DNA of 64,000 bases from Streptosporangium amethystogenes (GTDB taxonomy: Bacteria; Actinomycetota; Actinomycetes; Streptosporangiales; Streptosporangiaceae): contig NZ_JOEQ01000011.1 in assembly GCF_000721075.1 (NCBI RefSeq), forward strand, positions 1 through 64,000, in the 5' to 3' direction. Shown here piece after piece: positions 55,532-64,000 of the stretch (the first letter of the stretch is position 1; every line of letters begins with the position of its first letter). The notes under the pieces are model-generated. The model searched no databases and had not been told where the DNA came from. It saw nothing but the letters and a program-made list of their open reading frames with translations. The position numbers were made by a program, and so were the translations under genes.

Positions 55532-57019
55532 ATGACGACCGACCGGCCCATGCTGGAGATCAAGAAACTCAGCAAATCCTTCCCCGGCGTCAGGGCCCTG
55601 CACGAGGTCGACCTGACCGCCTACCCCGGTGAGATCCACGCCCTGCTGGGCGAGAACGGCGCAGGAAAGTCGACGTTGCTGAAGACGCTGTTCGGCGTCC
55701 AGCAGCCCGACAGCGGCGAGGTCTGGTTCGAGGGGGAGCGGCGCTCGTTCTCCCAGCCCAGTGACGCCCTGCACGCCGGACTCGCCATGGTTCACCAGGA
55801 ACTGAGCCTGGTACCGCAGTTCACGGCGGTCCAGAACGTCGTGCTGGGACGGGAGAAGGCCCGTGCCGGGTTCATCGACTGGCGTGAGGCCCGCGAACGG
55901 GCGGAGAAGTCCCTCGGACGGCTCGGTTTCGACGCCCGGATGGACATCCCCGTGCGGCGGCTCAGCGTCGCCCAGCAGCAACTCGTCGAGATCGCCCGGG
56001 CGCTGGCCGTCGGCGCGCGCCTGATCATCCTGGACGAGCCGACCGCCTCGCTGACCACGCAGGAGAGCGAGCAGCTCTTCGCCCTGCTCGAACGGCTCCG
56101 CGCCGAGGGCCGCGGCATCATCTACGTCTCGCATCGGCTCGCCGAGGTCATGGCGCTGTCGGACCGGGTCACCGTGCTGCGCGACGGCACGCTTGTCGGC
56201 ACCCGTACCCGGGCGGAGATCAAGAACGAGACCGACCTGGTCAAGCTGATGGTCGGCCGGAACGTCGACGCGATCAGCAGGGTGGAACGTTCCGAAGGCC
56301 CCGGCGAGGAGATCCTGCGGATCGAGGGCCTGTCCAGCGCCGAGGGCGTCGCCGACTGCTCGCTGTCGGTCCGGCGCGGTGAGATCGTCGGCCTGGCGGG
56401 AATGGTCGGTGCGGGACGGACCGAGCTGGTCCGCGGGCTGATCGGCGCGGACCGGGTGACGGGCGGCGCGGTGTGGATCAGAGGGGAACGCGTCCACATC
56501 GGCTCCCCTGCGGACGCCGTCAAGGCGGGGATCGCGTTCCTGCCCGAGGACCGTAAGCACCAGGGCCTCGTGCTCCACATGAGCGCGGCGTCCAACGCGA
56601 CACTGATCAAGCCGCCGCGCCGGCGCGGCCTGCTGGACCGGCGCGCGCAGCGCGAGCAGACCCGCGCGCTGCTGACGCAGCTCAACGCCGACATCGACCC
56701 CGGCTATCCGGTCGGCAAGCTGAGCGGTGGCACCCAGCAGAAGGTGGTCCTCGCCCGCTGGCTGAAGACCGCCAGCGACATCTTCATCTTCGACGAGCCC
56801 ACCCGCGGCGTCGACGTCGGCGCCAAGGGGGAGATCCACGCACTCATACGAGAGCTCGCCGAGGAGGGCAAGGCCATCGTGATGGTCTCGTCGGACCTTC
56901 CCGAAGTAATCGGGATGAGCGACCGGGTGGTGGTGATGCGCCGCGGACGCATCGTCGCCGAACTCAGCCGGTCGCAGATCTCGGAAGAAGCCATCGTCCA
57001 CCACGCCGCGGCGAGCTGA
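55532..57019 (+). CDS. Sugar ABC transporter ATPase with two nucleotide-binding domains (RbsA/MglA type)
   Basis: 495 residues. First domain: Walker A LLGENGAGKSTLL, signature LSVAQQQLVEIARAL, Walker B LIILDEPTASLT. Second: degenerate Walker A GMVGAGRTELVR (Lys to Arg, as in RbsA), signature LSGGTQQKVVLARWL, Walker B IFIFDEPTRGVDVGAKGEIH. It powers carbohydrate uptake with the permease that follows 16 bases later. Confidence 0.94.
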   Translation: MTTDRPMLEIKKLSKSFPGVRALHEVDLTAYPGEIHALLGENGAGKSTLLKTLFGVQQPDSGEVWFEGERRSFSQPSDALHAGLAMVHQELSLVPQFTAVQNVVLGREKARAGFIDWREARERAEKSLGRLGFDARMDIPVRRLSVAQQQLVEIARALAVGARLIILDEPTASLTTQESEQLFALLERLRAEGRGIIYVSHRLAEVMALSDRVTVLRDGTLVGTRTRAEIKNETDLVKLMVGRNVDAISRVERSEGPGEEILRIEGLSSAEGVADCSLSVRRGEIVGLAGMVGAGRTELVRGLIGADRVTGGAVWIRGERVHIGSPADAVKAGIAFLPEDRKHQGLVLHMSAASNATLIKPPRRRGLLDRRAQREQTRALLTQLNADIDPGYPVGKLSGGTQQKVVLARWLKTASDIFIFDEPTRGVDVGAKGEIHALIRELAEEGKAIVMVSSDLPEVIGMSDRVVVMRRGRIVAELSRSQISEEAIVHHAAAS

Positions 57020-57035
57020 CGGTCCAAGGAGAACC

Positions 57036-58034
57036 ATGAGCAACCACACCACCCTCGAGCGGAAATCGGCGACCGAGACGCCGCTGTCCGCCGTGCGGGG
57101 ACGCCTCGACGTCGCCGCGACCGCACGTCAGGCCGGGCTGGTCGGCGTCATCCTCGTCCTCGTCCTCGGTTTCGGGCTCGCCAGGCCGCTGTTCCTCGAC
57201 GGCGGCAACCTGATGAACATCCTGCTGCAGGCATCGGTGGTCGGCGTCCTGGCGCTGGGGCAGACGTTCGTCCTGATCACCGGCGGCATCGACCTGTCCA
57301 TCGGCTCGACCGTCGCGATGTGCGCGGTGGTCAGCGGGTTGCTGTCGCACTCGCTGCCGGTGCCGCTCGCCATCATCGGCGGCATCGCGGTCGGCGCCCT
57401 GGCCGGTCTGGTCAACGGGCTCCTCATCACGATGACGAACATCACGCCGTTCATCGTGACGCTCGGCAGCATGAGCATCTACGCCGGGATCGCCCTGATC
57501 ATCGCGGGCGGCCAGGCCGTGTACGACATCCCGACCGGCTTCCAGGACGCCCTGGCCGGCCGGATCGCCGGGGTCCCGATCCCGGTGCTGCTGTTCGTCC
57601 TGCTCACGATCGTCGCGGCCGTGTGCCTGAAGCGGACCGTGTTCGGCGAGCACCTGACCGCCGTCGGCGGGAACGCCGAGGTCGCGCGGCTGGCCGGCAT
57701 CAACGTCAAGCGCTACACCGCGGCGGCCTACGTCCTCTCCGGCGCGGCGGCCGGGCTGGCCGGGACCATCCTGGTCGCCCGTCTCGGCGCGGCCGACCCG
57801 ACGCTCGGCGCGGACCTGCTGCTGACGGCCATCGCCGCCACCGTCATGGGCGGTACGAAGCTCGCCGGCGGCGAGGGCAGCATGTACGGCGCGGCGTTCG
57901 GCGCGATCATCATCGCGACGCTGACCGCCGGCCTGACCACGTTGAACGTCCAGGCGTTCTACCAGCAGGTCGCCGTCGGCTCCGCGATCATCATCGCCCT
58001 GCTGATCGACCAGGTAGCCCGGGGACGGCGCTGA
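57036..58034 (+). CDS. Ribose-type ABC transporter permease (RbsC type)
   Basis: 332 residues, about ten membrane helices. Family blocks: LGQTFVLITGGIDLSIGSTV, ITPFIVTLGSMSIYAGIALI, VGGNAEVARLAGINVKRYTA and MGGTKLAGGEGSMYGAAFGA. AAGGAG lies before ATG 57036. Its stop overlaps the next start (TGATG), so translation is coupled to the enoyl-CoA hydratase gene, tying the transporter to the catabolic enzymes. Confidence 0.94.
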   Translation: MSNHTTLERKSATETPLSAVRGRLDVAATARQAGLVGVILVLVLGFGLARPLFLDGGNLMNILLQASVVGVLALGQTFVLITGGIDLSIGSTVAMCAVVSGLLSHSLPVPLAIIGGIAVGALAGLVNGLLITMTNITPFIVTLGSMSIYAGIALIIAGGQAVYDIPTGFQDALAGRIAGVPIPVLLFVLLTIVAAVCLKRTVFGEHLTAVGGNAEVARLAGINVKRYTAAAYVLSGAAAGLAGTILVARLGAADPTLGADLLLTAIAATVMGGTKLAGGEGSMYGAAFGAIIIATLTAGLTTLNVQAFYQQVAVGSAIIIALLIDQVARGRR

Positions 58035-58786
58035 TGCCGGTACTTCTCGACGTCGACGAGCGGGGTCTGGCGACCCTGACCCTGGACCGCTACGCCAAGC
58101 GCAACTCGCTCGATGAGGCCATGCTCGAATCGTTCGGCGAGGCACTCGGCGCGATCGAGGCCGACCCGCGGATCCGGGTGGTGGTACTGCGCGGGAGCAA
58201 CGGCTTCTTCTGCGCGGGCGCCGACATCGCCGACTGGGCGGACCCGGGCCCGGTCACCGCCGATCGGCTGTCACGCCTCGGCACGGCCACCTTCGCACGG
58301 CTCGCCGCGCTGAGCGTGCCCACCGTCGCGATGATCGAGCGCAGCGCGCTCGGCGGCGGCCTGGAGCTGGCGCTCGCCTGCGACCTGCGCGTCACCACCG
58401 AGGACGCCGGCCTCGGCTACCCCGAGACGAGGCTGGGGAACCTGACGGCGTGGGGCGGCATCGCCCGGCTGGTGGACACGGTCGGGCTGGCCCAGGCGCG
58501 CCGGCTGTTCCTCACCGCGACGGCGATCTCCGGAGCCGAGGCGGCGCGCATCGGCCTCGTCACGCACGCCGTACCGGCCGACCGGCTCGAAGAGACCGTC
58601 GAGGAGCTCGTCACGGCCGTCATCGCCTGCGAACCGCTCGCGCTGCGGGTCGTCAAGGACATTCTGGCCGGATACCAGACCCGGGTGACGGCCGAGCCGA
58701 CTCTCGCCGCGTTCTTCAGCTTCTCGGACGCCTCGCGCCGGCGGAAAGAGGCGTTCGTCAAGCGCAGGTCCACGACAACGAAGTGA
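58034..58786 (+). CDS. Enoyl-CoA hydratase/isomerase (crotonase family)
   Basis: 250 residues. Crotonase core: RYAKRNSLDEAMLESFGEAL, oxyanion-hole region GFFCAGADIADW, and ERSALGGGLELALACDLR followed by GYPETRLGN. It would hydrate or isomerise a CoA thioester. The presence of a CoA enzyme directly fused by overlap to a sugar importer is unusual. Confidence 0.9.
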   Translation: MPVLLDVDERGLATLTLDRYAKRNSLDEAMLESFGEALGAIEADPRIRVVVLRGSNGFFCAGADIADWADPGPVTADRLSRLGTATFARLAALSVPTVAMIERSALGGGLELALACDLRVTTEDAGLGYPETRLGNLTAWGGIARLVDTVGLAQARRLFLTATAISGAEAARIGLVTHAVPADRLEETVEELVTAVIACEPLALRVVKDILAGYQTRVTAEPTLAAFFSFSDASRRRKEAFVKRRSTTTK

Positions 58787-58793
58787 GAGCATC

Positions 58794-60350
58794 GTGAACA
58801 CCACTGGATTCCCCCTCGACGTCGCCGGACGCGACCTCGGTGACCTGTTGGACCGTGCCAAAGTGCCCGCCGGGGACGGCCCGCCGCTCCTCGGCTCGCT
58901 GGTCGGCGGCAGCGCCGTCGCCCCGCAGGGCGAGGGCACGGTCCGGATCAGCCCGGCCACCGGACAGCCCCTGTTCCGGGCGGGCGACGAGTCGACCTCC
59001 GTGGTCGAGGCCGCGGTCGCCCGCGCCCGGAGCAGTTTCGACACCGGGCGGTGGGGACGGGCCTCCGGCCGCGACCGCGCCCGCGTCCTGGCCCGGACGG
59101 CGCAGCTGATGGAGGCCCGCGCGGACGACCTGGCCGAACTGGTCGTGCTGGAGACGGGCAAACCGATCCGCGAGGCCCGCGGCGAGGTCGCCGCGGCCGT
59201 CAACGCGTTCGAGTACTTCTCCGGGCTGGCCAGGGACGTCAACGGACGGACGGTCCGTGACATCGACGCGTCGGTGTTCGCGTTCACCGTGCGGGAGCCC
59301 GCCGGGGTCGCGGGCCTGATCGTCCCGTGGAACTTCCCGCTCGGCATCCTCGGGCAGAAGTTGCCGCCCGCACTGGCCGCCGGCTGCACCGTCGTGGTCA
59401 AGCCGAGCCCGCTGACCCCGCTCACCGCACTCGCCGTCGTCTCGCTGCTGTACGAGGCCGGCCTGGAGCCCGACGCGGTCTCGGTGGTCCTCGGTGAGGG
59501 CCCCGCGGGCGCGGCGCTCGTCGCCCACCGCGAGGTGGACGTCGTCAGCTTCACCGGCTCGACCGCGACCGGCCGGCACATCGCCGCGCACGCGGGCTCG
59601 CAGCGGCTCAAGCGCGTCGCCCTGGAAGCGGGCGGCAAGACCCCGGTCCTGGTGACGGCGAACGCCGACCTGGACGAGGTCGTCGCGGGGCTGACGTTCG
59701 CCGCGTTCTTCAACCAGGGACAGGTGTGCGTCGCCGGGTCGCGGATCCTCGCCGACGCGTCCGTCGCGGACGAGCTGGGCGAGCGTCTCGCCGCGAGGGC
59801 GGCGGGTCTCCTCCTCGGCGACCCGTGGTCGGAGGCCACCCAGATGGGCCCGCTGATCTCCCAGCAGCACTTCGACGGGGTGAGCGCGGCGATCGAGACG
59901 TCCAGGCAGGAAGGCGTGCGGGTGCTGGCCGGTGGGGACCCCTCCGCGCCGGAGGCCACCGGAGCGCGCCCGTTCCTCGCGCCGACGGTGCTGGCGACCG
60001 ACGACGACGGCTCGACCGCGGCCCGCGAGGAACTGTTCGGGCCGGTCACCGTCGTGCAGTCCTTCACCTCGCTCGACGAGGCGGTCACGCGCGCCAACGC
60101 CTCGGCGTACGGCCTGGCCGCCTCGGTGTGGAGCAATGATCTGCGCGAGGCGCTGGACCTGACGCTCCGGCTGCGCACCGGCACCGTGTGGATCAACGGC
60201 TCCACCGACGCCTTCCCCGAGCTCCCGCTCGGCGGTCGCCGTGACAGCGGCTACCAGGCCGAGTTCGGCCGCGAGGGCATGGAGTTCTTCACCGAGAACA
60301 AGACCGTCCAGGTCGGCCGTACGCGCAGAAAGGACTGGTACACCGCGTGA
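58794..60350 (+). CDS. NAD(P)-dependent aldehyde dehydrogenase
   Basis: 518 residues. Catalytic Asn180 (GLIVPWNFPLGILGQKLPPA), Glu278 (ALEAGGKTPVLV) and Cys312 (FFNQGQVCVAGSRILA) are all present, with the NAD-binding SFTGSTATGRHIAAHAG. Closest in style to betaine/succinate-semialdehyde-type dehydrogenases. It would oxidise a pathway aldehyde to an acid, which the CoA-transferase could then activate. GTG 58794; its stop overlaps the SDR start by four bases. Confidence 0.92.
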   Translation: MNTTGFPLDVAGRDLGDLLDRAKVPAGDGPPLLGSLVGGSAVAPQGEGTVRISPATGQPLFRAGDESTSVVEAAVARARSSFDTGRWGRASGRDRARVLARTAQLMEARADDLAELVVLETGKPIREARGEVAAAVNAFEYFSGLARDVNGRTVRDIDASVFAFTVREPAGVAGLIVPWNFPLGILGQKLPPALAAGCTVVVKPSPLTPLTALAVVSLLYEAGLEPDAVSVVLGEGPAGAALVAHREVDVVSFTGSTATGRHIAAHAGSQRLKRVALEAGGKTPVLVTANADLDEVVAGLTFAAFFNQGQVCVAGSRILADASVADELGERLAARAAGLLLGDPWSEATQMGPLISQQHFDGVSAAIETSRQEGVRVLAGGDPSAPEATGARPFLAPTVLATDDDGSTAAREELFGPVTVVQSFTSLDEAVTRANASAYGLAASVWSNDLREALDLTLRLRTGTVWINGSTDAFPELPLGGRRDSGYQAEFGREGMEFFTENKTVQVGRTRRKDWYTA

Positions 60351-61126
60351 ACGCGCAGGCAACCACGACCACCGCCCACCCGTCGCTGCGTGGCAGGACC
60401 GTGCTGGTGACCGGGGCGCTCGGCGGTCTCGGCACCGCGATCGTGGACGCGTTCGCGGCGTCCGAGGCGCGGGTCGCCGTTCACCATCTCGGCCAGGCCG
60501 GCGAGGCCGCCGAGCGGGTGCGCCGGCTCACGGAGGCGGGGACGGCCGCGATGGCCGTCGAGGCCGACATCACCGACTGGGACGCCGTCGAGGGGATGGT
60601 CGCCCGGGTCGGCTCCGAGCTGGGGCCGATCGACGTCCTGGTGAACAACGCCGGGTACATGGCTCCCGGACGGCTCGCCGAGATCTCCCTCGAAGAGTGG
60701 CGGAAGACGTTGACCGTCGACCTCGACGGCGTCTTCCTGTGCAGCCGTCACGTGCTCGGATCGATGCTCGAACGGGGGGCGGGCGTCATCGTCAACGTCT
60801 CGTCGCAGCTGGCCTTCAAGGGCGCCCGCGACTACGTCAGCTACTGTGCCGCCAAGGCCGGCGTCGCCGGGCTCACCCGGGCGCTGGCCCGCGAGGTCGG
60901 GCCGGCGGTCCGCGTCAACGCGATCGCCCCGGGGCCGGTGGACACTCCGTTCATCACCCCCTGGGCGACCGAGGAGTGGAAGCGGGAACGCACCGGTGAC
61001 CTCGTCATCGGCAGGCTCGCGACGCCCGAGGAGATCGCGCCCACCGTGGCGTTCCTCGCCTCCGACGACGCCGCGCTCTACCACGGCCAGGTGCTGCACC
61101 TCAACGGCGGAGGGGTGATGGCCTGA
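60347..61126 (+). CDS. Short-chain dehydrogenase/reductase
   Basis: 259 residues. Cofactor motif VLVTGALGGLGTAIVDAFAA, NNAGYMAPG, and the catalytic Ser152/153 (VNVSSQLAFKG), Tyr166 and Lys170 (YCAAK). FabG-like, so it could oxidise a hydroxyl to a ketone in the pathway. GTG 60347 overlaps the previous gene, and the stop overlaps the next start (TGATG). Confidence 0.92.
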   Translation: MNAQATTTTAHPSLRGRTVLVTGALGGLGTAIVDAFAASEARVAVHHLGQAGEAAERVRRLTEAGTAAMAVEADITDWDAVEGMVARVGSELGPIDVLVNNAGYMAPGRLAEISLEEWRKTLTVDLDGVFLCSRHVLGSMLERGAGVIVNVSSQLAFKGARDYVSYCAAKAGVAGLTRALAREVGPAVRVNAIAPGPVDTPFITPWATEEWKRERTGDLVIGRLATPEEIAPTVAFLASDDAALYHGQVLHLNGGGVMA

Positions 61127-62724
61127 TGTCATCGTCGGACAGGAGCCGCCGCGGGCGGCCGGAATTCCGCACCGCGGCGGAGGCGGTCGCGATGATCGAT
61201 GCCGGGGCCACCGTCGCGATCGGCGGCTCCGGCGGAGGACTGCTCGAACCGGACATGCTGCTCCGGGCATTGGGAAACCGGTTTCGTGAGACCGGCTCCC
61301 CGGCCGGCCTCACGCTCGTGCACACCACGGGCATCGGGGACCGCGAAGGCGGCGGCATGGACCATCTCGCGCTGCCCGGCCTCGCCCGCCGGATCATCGC
61401 CGGCAACTGGGGCATGGCCCCGAAGATGAGCGCGATGGCCGCGGCAGGGGAGTTCGAGGCGTACAACTTCCCGCAGGGCGTCATGAGCCAGCTCTTCCGC
61501 GACATCGCGGCGGGCCGTCCCGGGGTGCTCACGCACGTCGGCATCGGCACGTTCTGCGACCCGCGCCTGGAGGGTGGCAGGCTCAACGACCGCACCACCG
61601 AGGAACTCGTCGAGGTGGTGAGCCTGCGCGGGCAGGAGTGGCTGCTCTACCCGTCGCTGCCGATCGACGTCTGCTTCATCCGCGGCACCACCGCGGACGA
61701 GGACGGAAACATCACCTCCGAGCAGGAGGCCGCCCGGCTGGAGATGCTCGCCATCGCCCAGGCCACGCGGAACAGCGGCGGCCTCATCATCGCCCAGGTG
61801 AAGTACGTCGCCGAAGGGGGCTCGCTCGATCCGCGCGACGTCGTCGTGCCGGGCATGTGCGTCGACGTCGTCGTCGTCAACCCCGAGCAGCGGCAGGTGG
61901 TGACGCACGAGTACAACCCCGCGTTCGCCGGGGCCACCAAGGCCGCGCTCTCGTCGCTGCCGCCGTTCCCGCTCGACCAGCGCAAGGTCGTCGCGCGGCG
62001 GGCGCTGCGCGAGATCGCCGACGGGGACGTCGTCAACCTCGGCGTCGGGATCGCCGACGGGGTCGCGGCCGTCGCCGCCGAGGAGGGCTGGGTCGAGGAC
62101 TTCACACTCACGATCGAGCAGGGGCTCGTCGGCGGTGTGCCGGCCCGCGGGGTCATCTTCGGCGTCGCCACGAACCCGGTCGCGATCCTGGACCAGCCCG
62201 CGCAGTTCGACTTCTACGACGGCGGCGGTCTGGACATCTGCTTCCTGGGCTTCGCCCAGATCGACCGGGCGGGCAACGTCAACGTGTCCAAGTTCGGCGG
62301 CAGGATCATTGGCACCGGCGGGTTCGTCAATATCTCGCAGAACGCCTCGACCGTGGTCTTCTGCGGCACGTTCAACGCGGGCGGGCTCCAGGCTGTGCCC
62401 GCCGACGGAAGCCTGGACATCCGCGTCGAGGGCAGGCACCGGAAGTTCGTCGACACGGTCGACCAGGTGACGTTCAGCGCGGCCGAGGCGCGCCGACGCG
62501 GCCAGCGGGTCCTGTACGTCACCGAACGGGCGGTCTTCGAGCTCGGCCCGGACGGGCTGGTGCTCATCGAGGTCGCACCCGGCGTCGACCCCCAGACCCA
62601 GGTCCTCGACCCGCTCGGCAACGGGGTGAAGGTCGCGGACCCCCTCACCGTGATGGACAAGGAGATCTTCGTGGACCGGCCCCTCGGGAGCGCCTGGCGG
62701 ACGACGGGGACGGCGGGTTCGTGA
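61126..62724 (+). CDS. Family I CoA-transferase (propionate/acetate CoA-transferase type)
   Basis: 532 residues, both halves fused as in propionate CoA-transferase and YdiF. Conserved blocks: TVAIGGSGGGLLEPDMLLRA, VGIGTFCDPRLEGGRLND, and the catalytic Glu331 in FTLTIEQGLVGGVPARGVIF. It moves CoA between acids, so a free acid made by the pathway can be activated without ATP. A copy of the operator palindrome lies inside the gene (61274-61285). Confidence 0.92.
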   Translation: MSSSDRSRRGRPEFRTAAEAVAMIDAGATVAIGGSGGGLLEPDMLLRALGNRFRETGSPAGLTLVHTTGIGDREGGGMDHLALPGLARRIIAGNWGMAPKMSAMAAAGEFEAYNFPQGVMSQLFRDIAAGRPGVLTHVGIGTFCDPRLEGGRLNDRTTEELVEVVSLRGQEWLLYPSLPIDVCFIRGTTADEDGNITSEQEAARLEMLAIAQATRNSGGLIIAQVKYVAEGGSLDPRDVVVPGMCVDVVVVNPEQRQVVTHEYNPAFAGATKAALSSLPPFPLDQRKVVARRALREIADGDVVNLGVGIADGVAAVAAEEGWVEDFTLTIEQGLVGGVPARGVIFGVATNPVAILDQPAQFDFYDGGGLDICFLGFAQIDRAGNVNVSKFGGRIIGTGGFVNISQNASTVVFCGTFNAGGLQAVPADGSLDIRVEGRHRKFVDTVDQVTFSAAEARRRGQRVLYVTERAVFELGPDGLVLIEVAPGVDPQTQVLDPLGNGVKVADPLTVMDKEIFVDRPLGSAWRTTGTAGS

Positions 62725-63881
62725 TGAGCGATGTCAGGATCATGCTGCCGGCACCGGACGGCGGGAAGCGCACCCACGTCCTGGCCGACCGGTCCCCGGT
62801 ACACGACTTCACCGGCGGCCCGCCGACCTCCCGCACGGTGTACGCCGCCGCGCACGTCGTGGCCGACCCGCTGCACGACCCGCCGGGGCTGGACTGGGAG
62901 TCCACGCTGGCGTTCCGCCGGCACCTGTGGTCCCTGGGCCTGGGCGTCGCCGACGCCATGGACACCGCGCAGCGCGGTGGTGGCCTGGACTGGGCGGACG
63001 CCCGCGAGCTGATCGCCCGGTCGGGGGCCGAGGCGCGCGCCGTCGGTGGGGCGCTGGTCTGCGGAGCGATGACCGACCAGCTTGCCCCGACGGGCCGCTG
63101 GAGTCTCGGCGACATCGCCGAGGCGTACCTGGAGCAGGCCGGCTGGATCAGCCAGTCCGGCGGCACCCCGGTGATCATGGCGAGCCGTCACCTCGCCGCC
63201 GTCGCGCGGGGGGCCGACGACTATCACGAGGTGTACGGCAAGGTCCTCGACCAGGTCGATGGACCGGTCATGCTGCACTGGCTGGGCGAGGCGTTCGACC
63301 CCGTCATGGCCGGATACTGGGGTGGTGCCGACCTCGACCGGGCCACCGAGACGGTCCTGGCGATCCTCACCGAGCACCCCGGACGCGTCCGGGGGATCAA
63401 GATCTCCCTGCTCGACGCGGGACGCGAGGTCGACCTGCGGCGGCGGCTGCCCGAGGGCGTCGCCATGTTCACCGGGGATGACTTCAACTACGCCGAACTG
63501 ATCCGGGGCGACGAGCACGGTCACAGCGAGGCGCTCCTCGGCGTGTTCGACGCGATCGCCGCGCCCGCGCGGGCCGCGCTCGCCCGGCTCGACGCCGGCG
63601 ACCTCGACGGGTACGCCGCGCTGCTCGAACCGACGGTTCCCTTGGCCCGGCACCTGTTCGCGAGCCCGACCTCGGCCTACAAGACGGGCGTGGTCTTCCT
63701 GGCCTGGCTGAACGGCCACCAGGATCACTTCCACCTCGTCGGCGGCGCGCAGACCCTCCGCTCGGTACCCCATCTGGTGAGGCTGTTCGTCCTCGCCGAC
63801 CGGGCGGGCGCGTTCGCCGACCCCGCGACGGCGGCGCGGCGGATGCGCTCGTTCCTCGCGGTCGCCGGGTTCGAGGCGTAG
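62724..63881 (+). CDS. DUF993 aldolase-superfamily protein
   Basis: 385 residues. Matches DUF993: TLAFRRHLWSLGLGVADAMD, GAMTDQLAPTGRWSLGDIAE, MLHWLGEAFDPVMAGYWGGA and FLAWLNGHQDHFHLVGGAQT. The family is related to dihydrodipicolinate synthase/N-acetylneuraminate lyase TIM barrels; Lys226 in GRVRGIKISLLD sits where a Schiff-base Lys would be. It probably makes or breaks a C-C bond. The start overlaps the CoA-transferase stop (TGATG). Activity not established. Confidence 0.88.
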   Translation: MSDVRIMLPAPDGGKRTHVLADRSPVHDFTGGPPTSRTVYAAAHVVADPLHDPPGLDWESTLAFRRHLWSLGLGVADAMDTAQRGGGLDWADARELIARSGAEARAVGGALVCGAMTDQLAPTGRWSLGDIAEAYLEQAGWISQSGGTPVIMASRHLAAVARGADDYHEVYGKVLDQVDGPVMLHWLGEAFDPVMAGYWGGADLDRATETVLAILTEHPGRVRGIKISLLDAGREVDLRRRLPEGVAMFTGDDFNYAELIRGDEHGHSEALLGVFDAIAAPARAALARLDAGDLDGYAALLEPTVPLARHLFASPTSAYKTGVVFLAWLNGHQDHFHLVGGAQTLRSVPHLVRLFVLADRAGAFADPATAARRMRSFLAVAGFEA

Positions 63882-63963
63882 TCATGGACCCGCGACGACC
63901 CGGCCTCGACCAGGCGGGAACCCGGACGAGGACGCAGCGGGGAAGGGCCGAAAGGTGCCTGCC

Positions 63964-64000
63964 ATGACCGGGCCCGCACGGGTGCTGCTCGCACCCGACT
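63964..64000 (+). CDS. Start of a further operon gene, cut by window edge
   Basis: ATG 63964 with AGGTG 6 bases upstream; only MTGPARVLLAPD is visible. DUF993 genes in other actinomycetes are commonly followed by sugar-phosphate isomerase or oxidoreductase genes, but 12 residues are too few to assign this one. Confidence 0.55.
   Translation, partial: MTGPARVLLAPD

Noticed and set aside
63883..63967. 26-codon ORF overlapping the last gene start by ATGA
   Set aside because: No ribosome site before its ATG and basic low-complexity sequence; the overlap with the next start is probably chance.
1..64000. CRISPR array or restriction/defence cassette
   Set aside because: No regularly spaced direct repeats of 25-40 bases and no recognisable Cas, restriction or methylase-restriction pair; TnpB belongs to the IS element.

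Overview
The window is very GC-rich, with GTG/TTG starts, dense overlapping operons, TetR/LacI/HxlR regulators, secreted (PT)n-linked carbohydrate proteins, GPGG and DUF4235/DUF6328-type small proteins and orphan two-component systems. This fits an actinomycete, most likely of the Streptosporangiales (Streptosporangium/Nonomuraea-like). That placement is inferred from style and gene families, not proven. No phage, CRISPR array or rRNA was seen. Two identical tRNA-Lys(CTT) genes lie in the same orientation about 22.5 kb apart.

Layout. 0-10.4 kb: the end of an IS630-type transposase with a textbook -1 frameshift site, regulator/effector pairs (TetR with a methyltransferase, a DUF5937 regulator with an MFS pump), and an eroded aromatic-catabolism locus (HxlR pseudogene, pcaC, pcaB, and a benzaldehyde-dehydrogenase-like gene reduced to its two ends). 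10.4-16.7 kb: a CynX-type transporter, then a kaiB-kaiC-histidine kinase operon facing a NarL-type response regulator and a soluble histidine kinase. 16.8-25.3 kb: a glycerophosphodiesterase, then a seven-gene leftward operon plus a 39-codon micro-ORF (amidohydrolase, micro-ORF, cysteine-dioxygenase-like protein, NMT1-type ABC importer, cupin, FAD monooxygenase), divergent from a LacI regulator with tandem operators. 25.3-29.8 kb: an aromatic amino acid lyase homologue with a non-standard MIO triad, a holin-like membrane protein, an oxidoreductase with a PKPGP repeat tail, and an OsmC protein.

29.8-36.8 kb is the most rearranged part: direct repeats before tRNA-Lys, a TetR gene broken by a short deletion, and an IS200/IS605 element (32841-34700) that splits a gene of unknown function. 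Removing the element restores that reading frame exactly, and the gene's 3' end overlaps a convergent DUF488 gene. 36.9-44.6 kb: an MFS/TetR pair with four evenly spaced operators, an orphan sensor kinase, a ThuA protein with broken discoidin-domain sequence at both ends, a 2-hydroxyacid dehydrogenase, and a quinone oxidoreductase behind a SoxR-type box. 44.8-52.7 kb: a chitin-active LPMO, lipoproteins, small membrane proteins, a glycosyltransferase, a BON/phosphoesterase pair and a PRC-barrel protein, with several strong hairpin terminators.

53.2-64.0 kb is one tightly coupled catabolic operon: LacI regulator, ribose-type ABC importer (binding protein, double ATPase, permease), enoyl-CoA hydratase, aldehyde dehydrogenase, SDR, family I CoA-transferase, DUF993 aldolase-like protein, and the start of a further gene at the window edge. 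A sugar-type importer feeding CoA-thioester chemistry and a DUF993 protein suggests a pathway whose substrate cannot be read from the sequence. This operon and the kaiBC operon are the best candidates for undescribed biology.
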